Of a stretch of 13,056 nucleotides of DNA, positions 5,835-12,071 are shown one piece after another. Every line of letters starts with the position of its first letter. The first letter of the stretch is position 1. Where the stretch lies: the NCBI GenBank assembly GCA_937859855.1, contig CALMAR010000114.1:2307-15362 (forward strand), in the 5' to 3' direction. The translations under genes and the position numbers were made by a program. The stretch is from an uncultured Kineosporia sp. (GTDB taxonomy: Bacteria; Actinomycetota; Actinomycetes; Actinomycetales; Kineosporiaceae). The notes under the pieces were generated by a model. The model worked only from the letters and a program-made list of their open reading frames with translations, did no database searches and was not told the origin of the DNA.

Positions 5835-7109
5835 TCACGGCAGGTCGACCCAGCCTTCCTGATGACGCGTCGTGGCCGTGGGGAGCGGATTCTGGTTCAT
5901 GCGTTGCTCGCCCATCTGGACGGACTCGCGCACGACGGCGAAGCCGTACTCGACGAGGTCGGTCTCGTAGGCCGCGAGGGCGTCGGCGAGTGGGACCGAT
6001 CCGGATGCTGCGGCGCGGATTGCGCGGCCGAGCAGCGCGCCGTCGCGTAGGGCAAGGTTGGCGCCGCGGCCGAGAGTGGGGGTCATGGCGTGCACGGCGT
6101 CGCCGAGCAGGGTGACGTTCGTCGGCCGGTCCAGTGCACCGGGGACGCTGCTGTACATGTCGACGCTGAAGAACGATTTCGGTTCACCCGCGGCGATGAC
6201 CTGGCGCGCTTGCTCGGGCCAGCCCGCGATCACTGTGAGCGCTACCTGCTGGATCGCGGCGGGGGCCAGGTCACGCAACTGGGCGTGCGACGCGGGAAAC
6301 AGCTCGTGTCGACCACCGACGATGCACACGACGTAGTCATCCCGGGGCGTGAGCAATCCCGGCCTCCCGGCCGCCTCGGCTGCGTTCTGCGGCGACGTGG
6401 GGAACTCGACCGCGCCGAGGCCGACGAACACCTTCTGCCTATCGATGGCGATGGTGAAGATGTCACGCAGGGTCTCGGCCGGGACGTGGTCGACGGCAAC
6501 CGACCACGGCACCCGTCCGTAGATCGCCTGAACGCCGGCGTCCTTGGTGGTCAGGTGGGGGGCCCGCCCTGCAGGGAGGGCCGAGCGGATGCCGTCGGCG
6601 CCGACCAGGACGTCGGCGCGGGCGGTGGTGCCGTCGGCGAAGCTGGCCTCGACGCCGTCCTCGGTGGCGGTGTAGGACACCAGACGCTTACCGAAGACCA
6701 GGGCGTCATCAAGTCCGTCGAGCAGGAGCTCGCGCAACGCAGCCCGGTCGACGTTCCGGTGCTCGGGGCCGTTCGTGAGGTAGTCCGGGAAGACGGTGTG
6801 GTCTTGGTTGTCGTCGGTTGGCACGCGTCGGACCACCGAAAGATCGGGGGACAGCACCGTGGTGAACGGTGCGGTCCGCATCGCGGTCGCCTCGAACAGC
6901 GCCTCATGCTCGGGTGGCAGAACCTCGCGCAGGGCGGCGAGTGCGTCGGCTTCGAGGTGGAGCCGGTAGCCCTGAGGGCGGTCCCACGGGGTGGCATCAC
7001 GTTCGACCACCTGCACGGCGATGCCGGCCGACCGCAACGATCGGGCCAGGCACAGGCCACCCAGGCCGGCGCCGACGACGAGCACACGAAAGGGGGATGA
7101 GTTGGGCAT
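5835..7109 (-). CDS. FAD-dependent monooxygenase, aromatic hydroxylase type
   Basis: 424 aa, full length for the FAD_binding_3 family (PHBH/tetracycline-hydroxylase-like class A flavoprotein monooxygenases), which insert one oxygen atom from O2 into a substrate using NAD(P)H. Residues 8-18 (RVLVVGAGLGG) are the FAD-binding GxGxxG fold and E36 ends its second strand. RPQGYRLHL (44-52) and NVDRAALRELLL (119-130) follow the family pattern, VGADGIRSA (169-177) is the DG motif binding both FAD and NADPH, and GDAVHAMTPTLGRGANLALRDG starting at 336 is the GD motif over the FAD ribose and pyrophosphate. The ATG at 7109 is chosen because AAGGGA lies eight bases before it; the open frame reaches 7148 but without a better site. 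No signal peptide; cytoplasmic. Substrate unknown; such enzymes act in antibiotic tailoring, resistance or aromatic breakdown. No intact partner gene is adjacent. Confidence 0.9.
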   Translation of the reverse strand: MPNSSPFRVLVVGAGLGGLCLARSLRSAGIAVQVVERDATPWDRPQGYRLHLEADALAALREVLPPEHEALFEATAMRTAPFTTVLSPDLSVVRRVPTDDNQDHTVFPDYLTNGPEHRNVDRAALRELLLDGLDDALVFGKRLVSYTATEDGVEASFADGTTARADVLVGADGIRSALPAGRAPHLTTKDAGVQAIYGRVPWSVAVDHVPAETLRDIFTIAIDRQKVFVGLGAVEFPTSPQNAAEAAGRPGLLTPRDDYVVCIVGGRHELFPASHAQLRDLAPAAIQQVALTVIAGWPEQARQVIAAGEPKSFFSVDMYSSVPGALDRPTNVTLLGDAVHAMTPTLGRGANLALRDGALLGRAIRAAASGSVPLADALAAYETDLVEYGFAVVRESVQMGEQRMNQNPLPTATTRHQEGWVDLP

Positions 7110-7117
7110 TGTGGACG

Positions 7118-7123
7118 TCCCTT
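7118..7123 (-). promoter_or_regulatory. Ribosome binding site deciding the monooxygenase start
   Basis: On the - strand AAGGGA stands eight bases before the ATG at 7109, favouring it over the in-frame start at 7148, which has no such site. Confidence 0.55.
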
Positions 7124-7504
7124 GCGTAGATTTGGGCAAGAGACGCAACCGGTGGCCCAGGATCTCGGGTGGATCCAGAACACTTGCACGAACGCTTCCG
7201 CGTGGCCCGGACTACCTACCGGGCAGTGACTTTTGCGCGTCGCCGGGACGATAACAGCATGATCTACAAACACTCAAGGCCCGGGGTCGTTTCGCGCAGG
7301 AAGGTCGAGTAGCGGTCTGAACCCGCCTGATACCAAGGCCCTGATGCTGCTCACCGCGTCTCCTTCCCGTCCGGCTGATGACGGCTTGTCAGCCCACGAG
7401 GCGACCGGTCGGCCGCTGCTCAGCCGGTCCACGTCGGCCGACCACGGATACCTCGGAGCGCAGGAACCGACGCAGCGCGGAGATCCGCTTGTCAGGCCCG
7501 ATGA

Positions 7505-7517
7505 TCCCTGTCAGGGA
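7505..7517 (+). promoter_or_regulatory. Perfect 13-bp palindrome upstream of the 71-aa gene
   Basis: TCCCTG-T-CAGGGA is a six-base inverted repeat around one central base, centred 60 bases before the start at 7571. Its position suits an activator or repressor site. No known operator consensus was recognised. Confidence 0.35.
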
Positions 7518-7558
7518 CGTACGACGAGGTGCATCCCGTGGCTGACCAGCCGTAGATC

Positions 7559-7564
7559 TAGGCT
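7559..7564 (+). promoter_or_regulatory. -10 element of a candidate leaderless promoter
   Basis: TAGGCT fits the actinobacterial TAxxxT -10 box and ends six bases before ATG 7571, so transcription would begin at or next to the start codon. The lack of any ribosome binding site in that gap agrees. No good -35 box is visible. Confidence 0.45.
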
Positions 7565-7570
7565 GTCAGC

Positions 7571-7786
7571 ATGGCTGAACGTTGGCGCTCCTCCGCCGCT
7601 CGGGATCTGGTCAAGAAAATCCAGAAGGCCGGTGGCGAGGTGGAACGTGCGGGCGCGGGCAAGATGAAGGTCTTCGGCCCCCAGGGCACGGTGACCATCG
7701 CCGAGCCGTTGTCCGACTCGCGGAAGGACGTGGCCAGGAACAGCGCCGCTCGGTTGATTCTGGAGAAGACCGGCCTCAAGATCTAG
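7571..7786 (+). CDS. Small protein with HicA-like outline
   Basis: 71 aa, pI clearly basic, with the order helix (ARDLVKKIQKAGGEVERAG), short strands (KMKVFGPQGTVTIAEPLSD) and helix (RNSAARLILEKTGLKI). This alpha-beta-beta-beta-alpha order and the closing ILEKTGL resemble the double-stranded-RNA-binding fold of HicA toxins and related small actinobacterial and phage proteins. The catalytic His of HicA (in GSHH) is not present; the position carries GAGKMKV instead, so toxin activity is doubtful. No HicB-like antitoxin gene adjoins it: the next gene downstream is 380 bases away and unrelated. The start is supported by a TAGGCT box placed for a leaderless transcript. Function unknown; I am confident it is a gene, less so of the fold. 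Confidence 0.65.
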   Translation: MAERWRSSAARDLVKKIQKAGGEVERAGAGKMKVFGPQGTVTIAEPLSDSRKDVARNSAARLILEKTGLKI

Positions 7787-8065
7787 ACGACGCGATCAGC
7801 TTCAAGGCGGTCTGGCGTGACCGCGACTCAATCGCCGCGCGGGAGCAGTTCCTGGCCCTGCTGCGCTGCACCCAGGTCCGCTGGTCTCCAGTGCGGATGA
7901 CCGATCTCGGTCTCGTCAACCGCCTCCAGGTGCGATCCACATTGATCGCCCGAGCTGCACGACGTTGCACGGGGCCGGCCGGCCACAGCGAAGACCGGAC
8001 GCCCGACGTCGGCCTGGACACCCGGAGGATCCTAGGCTGGACCCCGTCAGAGCGGAGAGCCGGCC
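7787..8065. other. Gap between the 71-aa gene and the short leader ORF, no gene seen
   Basis: Open frames here lack ribosome binding sites and recognisable motifs. A TAGGCT -10-like box at 8033-8038 is the only likely signal; a matching -35 box is not evident. Confidence 0.4.
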
Positions 8066-8107
8066 ATGGACGTGTGCCGGGTTGATGCGGTGCGGTGGCT
8101 CCGATGA
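8066..8107 (+). CDS. Possible 13-residue leader peptide upstream of the DUF4287 gene
   Basis: ATG 8066 is preceded six bases earlier by GGAGAG (8054-8059) and opens a 13-codon frame, MDVCRVDAVRWLR, ending in TGA at 8105-8107. A TAGGCT box lies 27 bases before it. It ends 62 bases before the DUF4287 start. Short ORFs in such leaders can regulate the gene downstream, but the peptide has no run of one amino acid and does not match a leader class I know. It may be a chance ORF. Confidence 0.25.
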   Translation: MDVCRVDAVRWLR

Positions 8108-8156
8108 CTGTCGACGGGTTGGCTGGTCAGTATGGACGAAGACGTACCGAGTCGAC

Positions 8157-8162
8157 GGAGGG
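8157..8162 (+). promoter_or_regulatory. Ribosome binding site deciding the DUF4287 start
   Basis: GGAGGG lies seven bases before ATG 8170 and selects it over the upstream in-frame ATG at 8095; the family also begins at this Met with the sequence MSYQAYLDAIE. Confidence 0.75.
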
Positions 8163-8169
8163 CTTCCAG

Positions 8170-8457
8170 ATGTCGTATCAGGCGTATCTCGACGCGATCG
8201 AGACCAAGACGGGCAGGACGCCGCAGCAGTTGCTCGACGAGGCTGACGCGCGGGGATACACACCGCAGACGAAAGCAGCTGATGTGCTGGGTTGGTTACA
8301 GGATGAGTACGGAGTCGGCCGAGGCCATGCAATGGCCCTGTACGGTGTCCTGAAGAATGGTCCGGTGGCCCCGGACAAGCACGTTGGCTCGACCGGAAGC
8401 CATCGCGATGAGTCAGCTGAACTGAGAGTCGACGGCATCGCCGCTCGTCGGGCGTAA
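8170..8457 (+). CDS. DUF4287 domain protein
   Basis: 95 aa. Residues 1-65 carry the DUF4287 pattern: MSYQAYLDAIETKTGRTPQQ, a linker, then KAADVLGWLQDEYGVGRGHA and MALYGVLKNG. The tail (DKHVGSTGSHRDESAELRVDG, 70-90) is the short extension often found on actinobacterial members. The domain is small, mostly helical and of unknown function; it is common as a free-standing cytoplasmic protein and sometimes fused to DUF5655. The ATG at 8170 is set by GGAGGG at 8157. It stands alone, with the neighbouring downstream gene converging on it from the other strand. Length and motifs match the family, so identification is firm while no role can be given. Confidence 0.88.
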   Translation: MSYQAYLDAIETKTGRTPQQLLDEADARGYTPQTKAADVLGWLQDEYGVGRGHAMALYGVLKNGPVAPDKHVGSTGSHRDESAELRVDGIAARRA

Positions 8458-8471
8458 CGGTCTGCATCAAT

Positions 8472-8536
8472 CGGTTCGAAGGTGGGGCCGGCGCGGTACA
8501 TGCTGGCACGGCTGTGGATTCGCAGATTTCGAACCG
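8472..8536. repeat. Inverted repeat between converging genes
   Basis: CGGTTCGAA (8472-8480) and TTCGAACCG (8528-8536) are exact nine-base reverse complements 47 bases apart, in the gap where the DUF4287 gene and the glycosyltransferase gene converge. Paired in RNA they would close a 47-base loop and could help end transcription from either side. No terminator T-run is present. Confidence 0.35.
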
Positions 8537-8629
8537 TGCAGGCGGGTGCGACCTGACCACGCTTCGCGCCGCGGGGATCGTTCGGTCTGGCGGACGTTGC
8601 GCGCCGACTTCTGCTGACCTCGGTTGGAA

Positions 8630-10147
8630 CTAGCCAACGAAGCGGATGCTCTTCCAGAGTTGGGGCCAGGGGCCGCGCAGGCCGGTGCAGAACTGGATGA
8701 GGCCGTCGTTCTCGTCGTTGTCGACGCCCGTCGTGACAGTGCCGAGCTTGCGGCAGGACGTGAACCAGGCGGCGGTGTCGCTGCGTTCGTAGCCGACCAC
8801 CACCGCGGAGCGGGCAGACGGCGGCGGCGGCCCCCACTGTCCGTACGCGTTGTGCCCGGAGTAGATGTCCGGCAGCGCGGTGCCCTCGCGCGACGCCCGG
8901 TCCAGGGCGCCCGCCTCGCCGTAGTTCTCGGCCAGCACGATCATGCCGGCTCCGGACGCCGGTGCCGGGTTCAGCATGCTGGTCTCTGCCACGGCGGTCG
9001 CCACCTGCGCCGTGAACCGGTCCCAGCCGACCGTCTCTCCGGTGTCGGGATTGGCGCCGTCGGCGACCTTGTATCCGGACGAGCCGACTGGGTAGACCGG
9101 CAGGCAGACGGTCAGGGTGCCGAAGATGTGCAGCACGAGCAGCGCCCCGCCGATGACTGTCCGCCAGCGCGCCCGCTGCATCCAGCGCAGCGTCGCCGGC
9201 ACTCCGGCGGCCACTACGGCCGGCACCAGTCCGGAGGCGTAGTAGGGCTTCCCGCCGGTGACGGTGATGACGACCAGCAGCAGCGCGTACGCCACGACCA
9301 GCCAGCGCCTGTGGCGCAGCGCCGGCGAGCGGGCCAGCGCCCACGCGCCGGCGACCAGCACGGGGCAGATGAACGGTCCGGTCATGACCAGCTGGAACGG
9401 GATGATGGCCCAGCGCGGTTGGGAGCTGGTCGAGTTGCCGGCCGCGATGTCGGCGGCGACGTCCAACTGGGGCCAGCTGTGCAGCTGTTGCCAGAGCAGG
9501 TACGGCGCAGCGATGAGGAAGGCCATTGCCGCGCCGACCCACGGGCCCGGTGAGCGCAGCACGCCGCGCGGGCCGACCAGGAGCAGGGCGAGGACCCCGC
9601 ACGCCAACACGACGCCGGGCAGCAGCTGCACCTGCATCCCTATCCCGGCGAGGAGCCCCAGAACCAGCCACGACGCCAGCGACCGTTCATCCAGGGCCCG
9701 TAGCGCCAGCATCACGGTCCCCACCGTCAGCGTCAGGTCGAACGTCGCGGTGGAGAACAGGTGCCCGGTTGCGACCGTCACCGTCATCACCGCGCCGAGC
9801 AGGGCCGCGACCAGCTGCTCGCGTACCGAGCCGCCGAGGCGAGCCGACGTCAATGCGGTGAGGGGCGCAACCAGGGCCGCGACGAACGCGGGCACCAGCC
9901 GGAACAGCCATAGACGCCCGCCGACCGCTGCGTCCCAGGCAGTCGCGAGCAGCGGCACCAGCGGCGGCTGGTCCGGATAACCCCAGGCCGGATGGCGTCC
10001 GGCTTCGATGAAGTACAGCTCGTCGCGGTGGTAGCCGTAGCGACCGCCGTACGCGGCGAGAACGACGAACAGCCCCGCCGCAACCAGCCAAGGCCCTCGG
10101 GGCGCACGCACGGCGGGGGCCATCGGCGCCTGCACGCTCACGGCCAC
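8630..10147 (-). CDS. GT39/ArnT-like membrane glycosyltransferase
   Basis: 505 aa with about ten to twelve membrane segments in the first 360 residues and a soluble, extracytoplasmic C-terminal portion (about 365-505). The first outer loop reads GYHRDELYFIEAGRHPAWGY followed by PDQPPLVPLLA (38-68). This acidic DE pair and the GYPDQPP stretch mark the actinobacterial branch of the PMT/ArnT (GT-C) superfamily, which uses lipid-phosphate-linked sugars as donors to glycosylate lipids, polymers or proteins on the outer face of the membrane. The GTG at 10147 is chosen because a TAGCCT box ends six bases before it, fitting a leaderless start; ATG 10123 is the alternative. It is 150 bases downstream of the CNBD-flavoprotein gene on the same strand, probably with its own promoter. 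Donor and acceptor are unknown. Confidence 0.85.
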   Translation of the reverse strand: MAVSVQAPMAPAVRAPRGPWLVAAGLFVVLAAYGGRYGYHRDELYFIEAGRHPAWGYPDQPPLVPLLATAWDAAVGGRLWLFRLVPAFVAALVAPLTALTSARLGGSVREQLVAALLGAVMTVTVATGHLFSTATFDLTLTVGTVMLALRALDERSLASWLVLGLLAGIGMQVQLLPGVVLACGVLALLLVGPRGVLRSPGPWVGAAMAFLIAAPYLLWQQLHSWPQLDVAADIAAGNSTSSQPRWAIIPFQLVMTGPFICPVLVAGAWALARSPALRHRRWLVVAYALLLVVITVTGGKPYYASGLVPAVVAAGVPATLRWMQRARWRTVIGGALLVLHIFGTLTVCLPVYPVGSSGYKVADGANPDTGETVGWDRFTAQVATAVAETSMLNPAPASGAGMIVLAENYGEAGALDRASREGTALPDIYSGHNAYGQWGPPPPSARSAVVVGYERSDTAAWFTSCRKLGTVTTGVDNDENDGLIQFCTGLRGPWPQLWKSIRFVG

Positions 10148-10153
10148 CCCGGC

Positions 10154-10159
10154 AGGCTA
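10154..10159 (-). promoter_or_regulatory. -10 element of a candidate leaderless glycosyltransferase promoter
   Basis: On the - strand TAGCCT ends six bases before GTG 10147, matching TAxxxT leaderless spacing. There is no purine-rich ribosome binding site. The -35 position (GGAATC, 17 bases upstream) is a poor match. Confidence 0.4.
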
Positions 10160-10283
10160 ACTACCACCCCCGCGCGGATTCCAGAGCGCACACGCTGGAT
10201 CCGCAACCGTCCGCGACCGCCAGCGCCAGCGAATCGCGGCATGACCGCTCGCACTTGGCGGACAGGCCACGAGGCAGACCAGC

Positions 10284-10296
10284 CCCTGGCTCAGGG
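10284..10296 (-). terminator. Short hairpin just after the flavoprotein stop codon
   Basis: CCCTG and CAGGG pair around a three-base loop immediately downstream of the TGA at 10300-10298. The stem is only five base pairs and no T-run follows, so termination here is uncertain. Confidence 0.2.
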
Positions 10297-10297
10297 A

Positions 10298-11989
10298 TCA
10301 TGCTGGTTCGCGCCCGGCGAGGTAGGAATGGACCGCGGAGATCACCACGGAACCCTCGCCGACGGCCGAGGCGACACGTTTGACGGAGTCTGCGCGTACG
10401 TCCCCGACGGCGAACAGGCCGGGTTCCGAGGTCGCGTAGCCGTCATGGGTGACGACGAAGCCCTTGTCGTCGAGTTCGACTCCCGCGTCCAGCAACGCGG
10501 CGGTGCAGGGTTTGGCACCGATGAGTACGAACACAGCAGCCGCGTCGAGCCGCACGTCACGATCTCGGGTGTGGTCGCGCCACGTCACGCCGGTGAGCCG
10601 GTCGGCGCCGTGGACCTCGGACAGCTCCGAGCGAGGGTGGATGGTGATGCGTTCGTGATGGGCCAGGCGCTGCGCCAGGTAGTTCGACATGGTGGCGCGC
10701 ACGTCGTCACGGCGGATCAGGACGTGGACTCTCCTCGCCCGCCGGGCAAGGAACAGGGCTGCCTGGCCGGCGGAGTTCGCGCCGCCGACGACTACCGCGT
10801 TCTGCCCAACCACCAGCGGAGCCTCGAGTTGACCCGCGGCATAGTAGACACCGCGCCCTTCGAGGTCGGCGAGGCCGGGAAGGTCCAGGCGCCGGTACCG
10901 GACGCCGCTGGCGACGACCACGGCCGAGGCCAGGATGTCGAGCTCGTCGTCGAGCCTGACCCGGAAGGCGTCACCGATGCCCCGGGTCACGGCGGTGACG
11001 GCACGAGGTGACGCAAGCCGCGCCCCGAACTTGACGGCCTGCAGCATCGCCGAGCGGGCCAGCTCGATTCCGGACACGCCCTGGGGGAAGCCGAGGTAGT
11101 TCTCGATCCGCGATGAGCTGCCTGCCTGACCGCCGATGGCGACGTCCTCGACGACCACCACGTCCAGGCCCTCCGAAGCGCCGTACACGGCCGCAGCCAG
11201 CCCCGCCGGTCCGGCACCCACCACCAACAGGTCGCAACGGGATCCGTCGGAGATGCTCCACAGGTCGATCCCGAGCGCGGTCGCCAGGTCGCGGCTTGTC
11301 GGAGCGGCAAGTACCCGGCGCTGTCCGGTGACGACGGCCGCTCCCGACTCGGGCAGGTCGCAGGTCTGCGCAAGCTCAGCCCAGGGGCCGGTGTCGGATC
11401 GAAGGACCGTCCGGTAGGGGATCTGGTTGCGCTCGGCGAACTCCTGCAGCCTGTGCAGATCCTGGTCCTCGTCACCTGCCAGCACCAGGCCGCCCTCACC
11501 CAGCCGCTTCAGCAACCGCCGCCGTGCGTCCAGCGCCGACAGCAGTACGTCGCTGAACTCGACCGAGGTCTCCACGAGCCGCCGCAGTTCCGCCGCAGGC
11601 ACCCGCAACAGGGATGTGTTCTGCATGGCTATGCCGGGCAGGAACGCGCGCTGTCCCATCAGCATCCCCAGCTCGCCGACGAAGTCGCCTTCCTCGATCA
11701 CGAAGACGACTCTGTTGTCTCGTCGGTCGACAAGAAGCACCCCACCGGTCAGCACGAGGTTCAAGTCGTAGGGGTCGCCCGCCTCCCACAGGATTTCGCC
11801 CGCATCGGGGTGAAGCACCTCACCGACGGACCGCAGCAGGTCCAGCACGTTGTCGCTGAACACCGGCCAGGCCGAGGCATCGACCTCGCCCTCCCGATGA
11901 GAGTAGATGGTCCCAACGTCATGCCTGGGCAGCCCTCCGGTCACCCCGGGATAGTAATAAGACTCCCGCTCGGGTGCGGCGGCACCCAT
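10298..11989 (-). CDS. Cyclic-nucleotide-binding domain fused to thioredoxin-reductase-like flavoprotein
   Basis: 563 aa in three parts. Residues about 45-150 are a Crp-like cNMP-binding domain with a phosphate-binding cassette GELGMLMGQRA (105-115). Residues about 170-245 resemble a small thioredoxin-like domain without a CxxC pair. Residues 252-560 are a thioredoxin reductase fold: FAD site VVGAGPAG (256-263), GGQAGSSSRIENYLGFP (286-302), NADPH site VVGGANSAGQAALFLARR (400-417) and the closing FAD motif LFAVGD (525-530). Where TrxR has CATC, this protein has YYAAGQLEA (382-390), so it cannot reduce thioredoxin in the usual way. This fusion is known among actinobacterial proteins annotated as FAD-dependent oxidoreductases; a cyclic nucleotide may control the flavin part. 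The ATG at 11989 gives the usual family length; the frame stays open to 12181, but that stretch overlaps the neighbouring gene. The start has only a weak GGGGA site. Physiological reaction unknown. Confidence 0.88.
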   Translation of the reverse strand: MGAAAPERESYYYPGVTGGLPRHDVGTIYSHREGEVDASAWPVFSDNVLDLLRSVGEVLHPDAGEILWEAGDPYDLNLVLTGGVLLVDRRDNRVVFVIEEGDFVGELGMLMGQRAFLPGIAMQNTSLLRVPAAELRRLVETSVEFSDVLLSALDARRRLLKRLGEGGLVLAGDEDQDLHRLQEFAERNQIPYRTVLRSDTGPWAELAQTCDLPESGAAVVTGQRRVLAAPTSRDLATALGIDLWSISDGSRCDLLVVGAGPAGLAAAVYGASEGLDVVVVEDVAIGGQAGSSSRIENYLGFPQGVSGIELARSAMLQAVKFGARLASPRAVTAVTRGIGDAFRVRLDDELDILASAVVVASGVRYRRLDLPGLADLEGRGVYYAAGQLEAPLVVGQNAVVVGGANSAGQAALFLARRARRVHVLIRRDDVRATMSNYLAQRLAHHERITIHPRSELSEVHGADRLTGVTWRDHTRDRDVRLDAAAVFVLIGAKPCTAALLDAGVELDDKGFVVTHDGYATSEPGLFAVGDVRADSVKRVASAVGEGSVVISAVHSYLAGREPA

Positions 11990-11999
11990 CCCGCATCCC

Positions 12000-12030
12000 C
12001 GTCTCGCCTGCTCCGTCTCGTCAACGTCTC
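12000..12030 (-). repeat. Three GAGACG direct repeats upstream of the flavoprotein gene
   Basis: On the - strand GAGACG occurs at 12030-12025, 12019-12014 and 12005-12000, all within 31 bases and ending 11 bases before the ATG at 11989. A TTGACG sequence (12024-12019) lies between two copies and could be a -35 box, but no -10 box follows at the right distance. Possible regulator site; chance is not excluded. Confidence 0.25.
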
Positions 12031-12071
12031 GACGGGTCGTGAACCGCGTGCTTCGTTGATTGGTGTGTGAG

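Larger units (their letters stand above)
7124..7570. other. Divergent intergenic region with short repeats, no gene seen
   Basis: It separates the monooxygenase (- strand) from the 71-aa gene (+ strand), so it should carry both promoters. A weak - strand promoter can be drawn: TTGAGT (7277-7272), 17 bases, TTATCG (7254-7249). TGTCAG occurs four times on the + strand (7387, 7490, 7510, 7564), one of them in the perfect dyad at 7505-7517. I found no start codon with a ribosome binding site and no recognisable protein fragment. Confidence 0.4.

Noticed and set aside
6090..7100. + strand open frame opposite the monooxygenase (336 codons)
   Set aside because: Gly/Arg-rich antisense shadow; the - strand frame has every flavoprotein monooxygenase motif.
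8178..9671. - strand open frame of 497 codons overlapping the glycosyltransferase and DUF4287 genes
   Set aside because: Arg/Ala-rich with no motif; the other - strand frame gives a standard GT39-type membrane protein.
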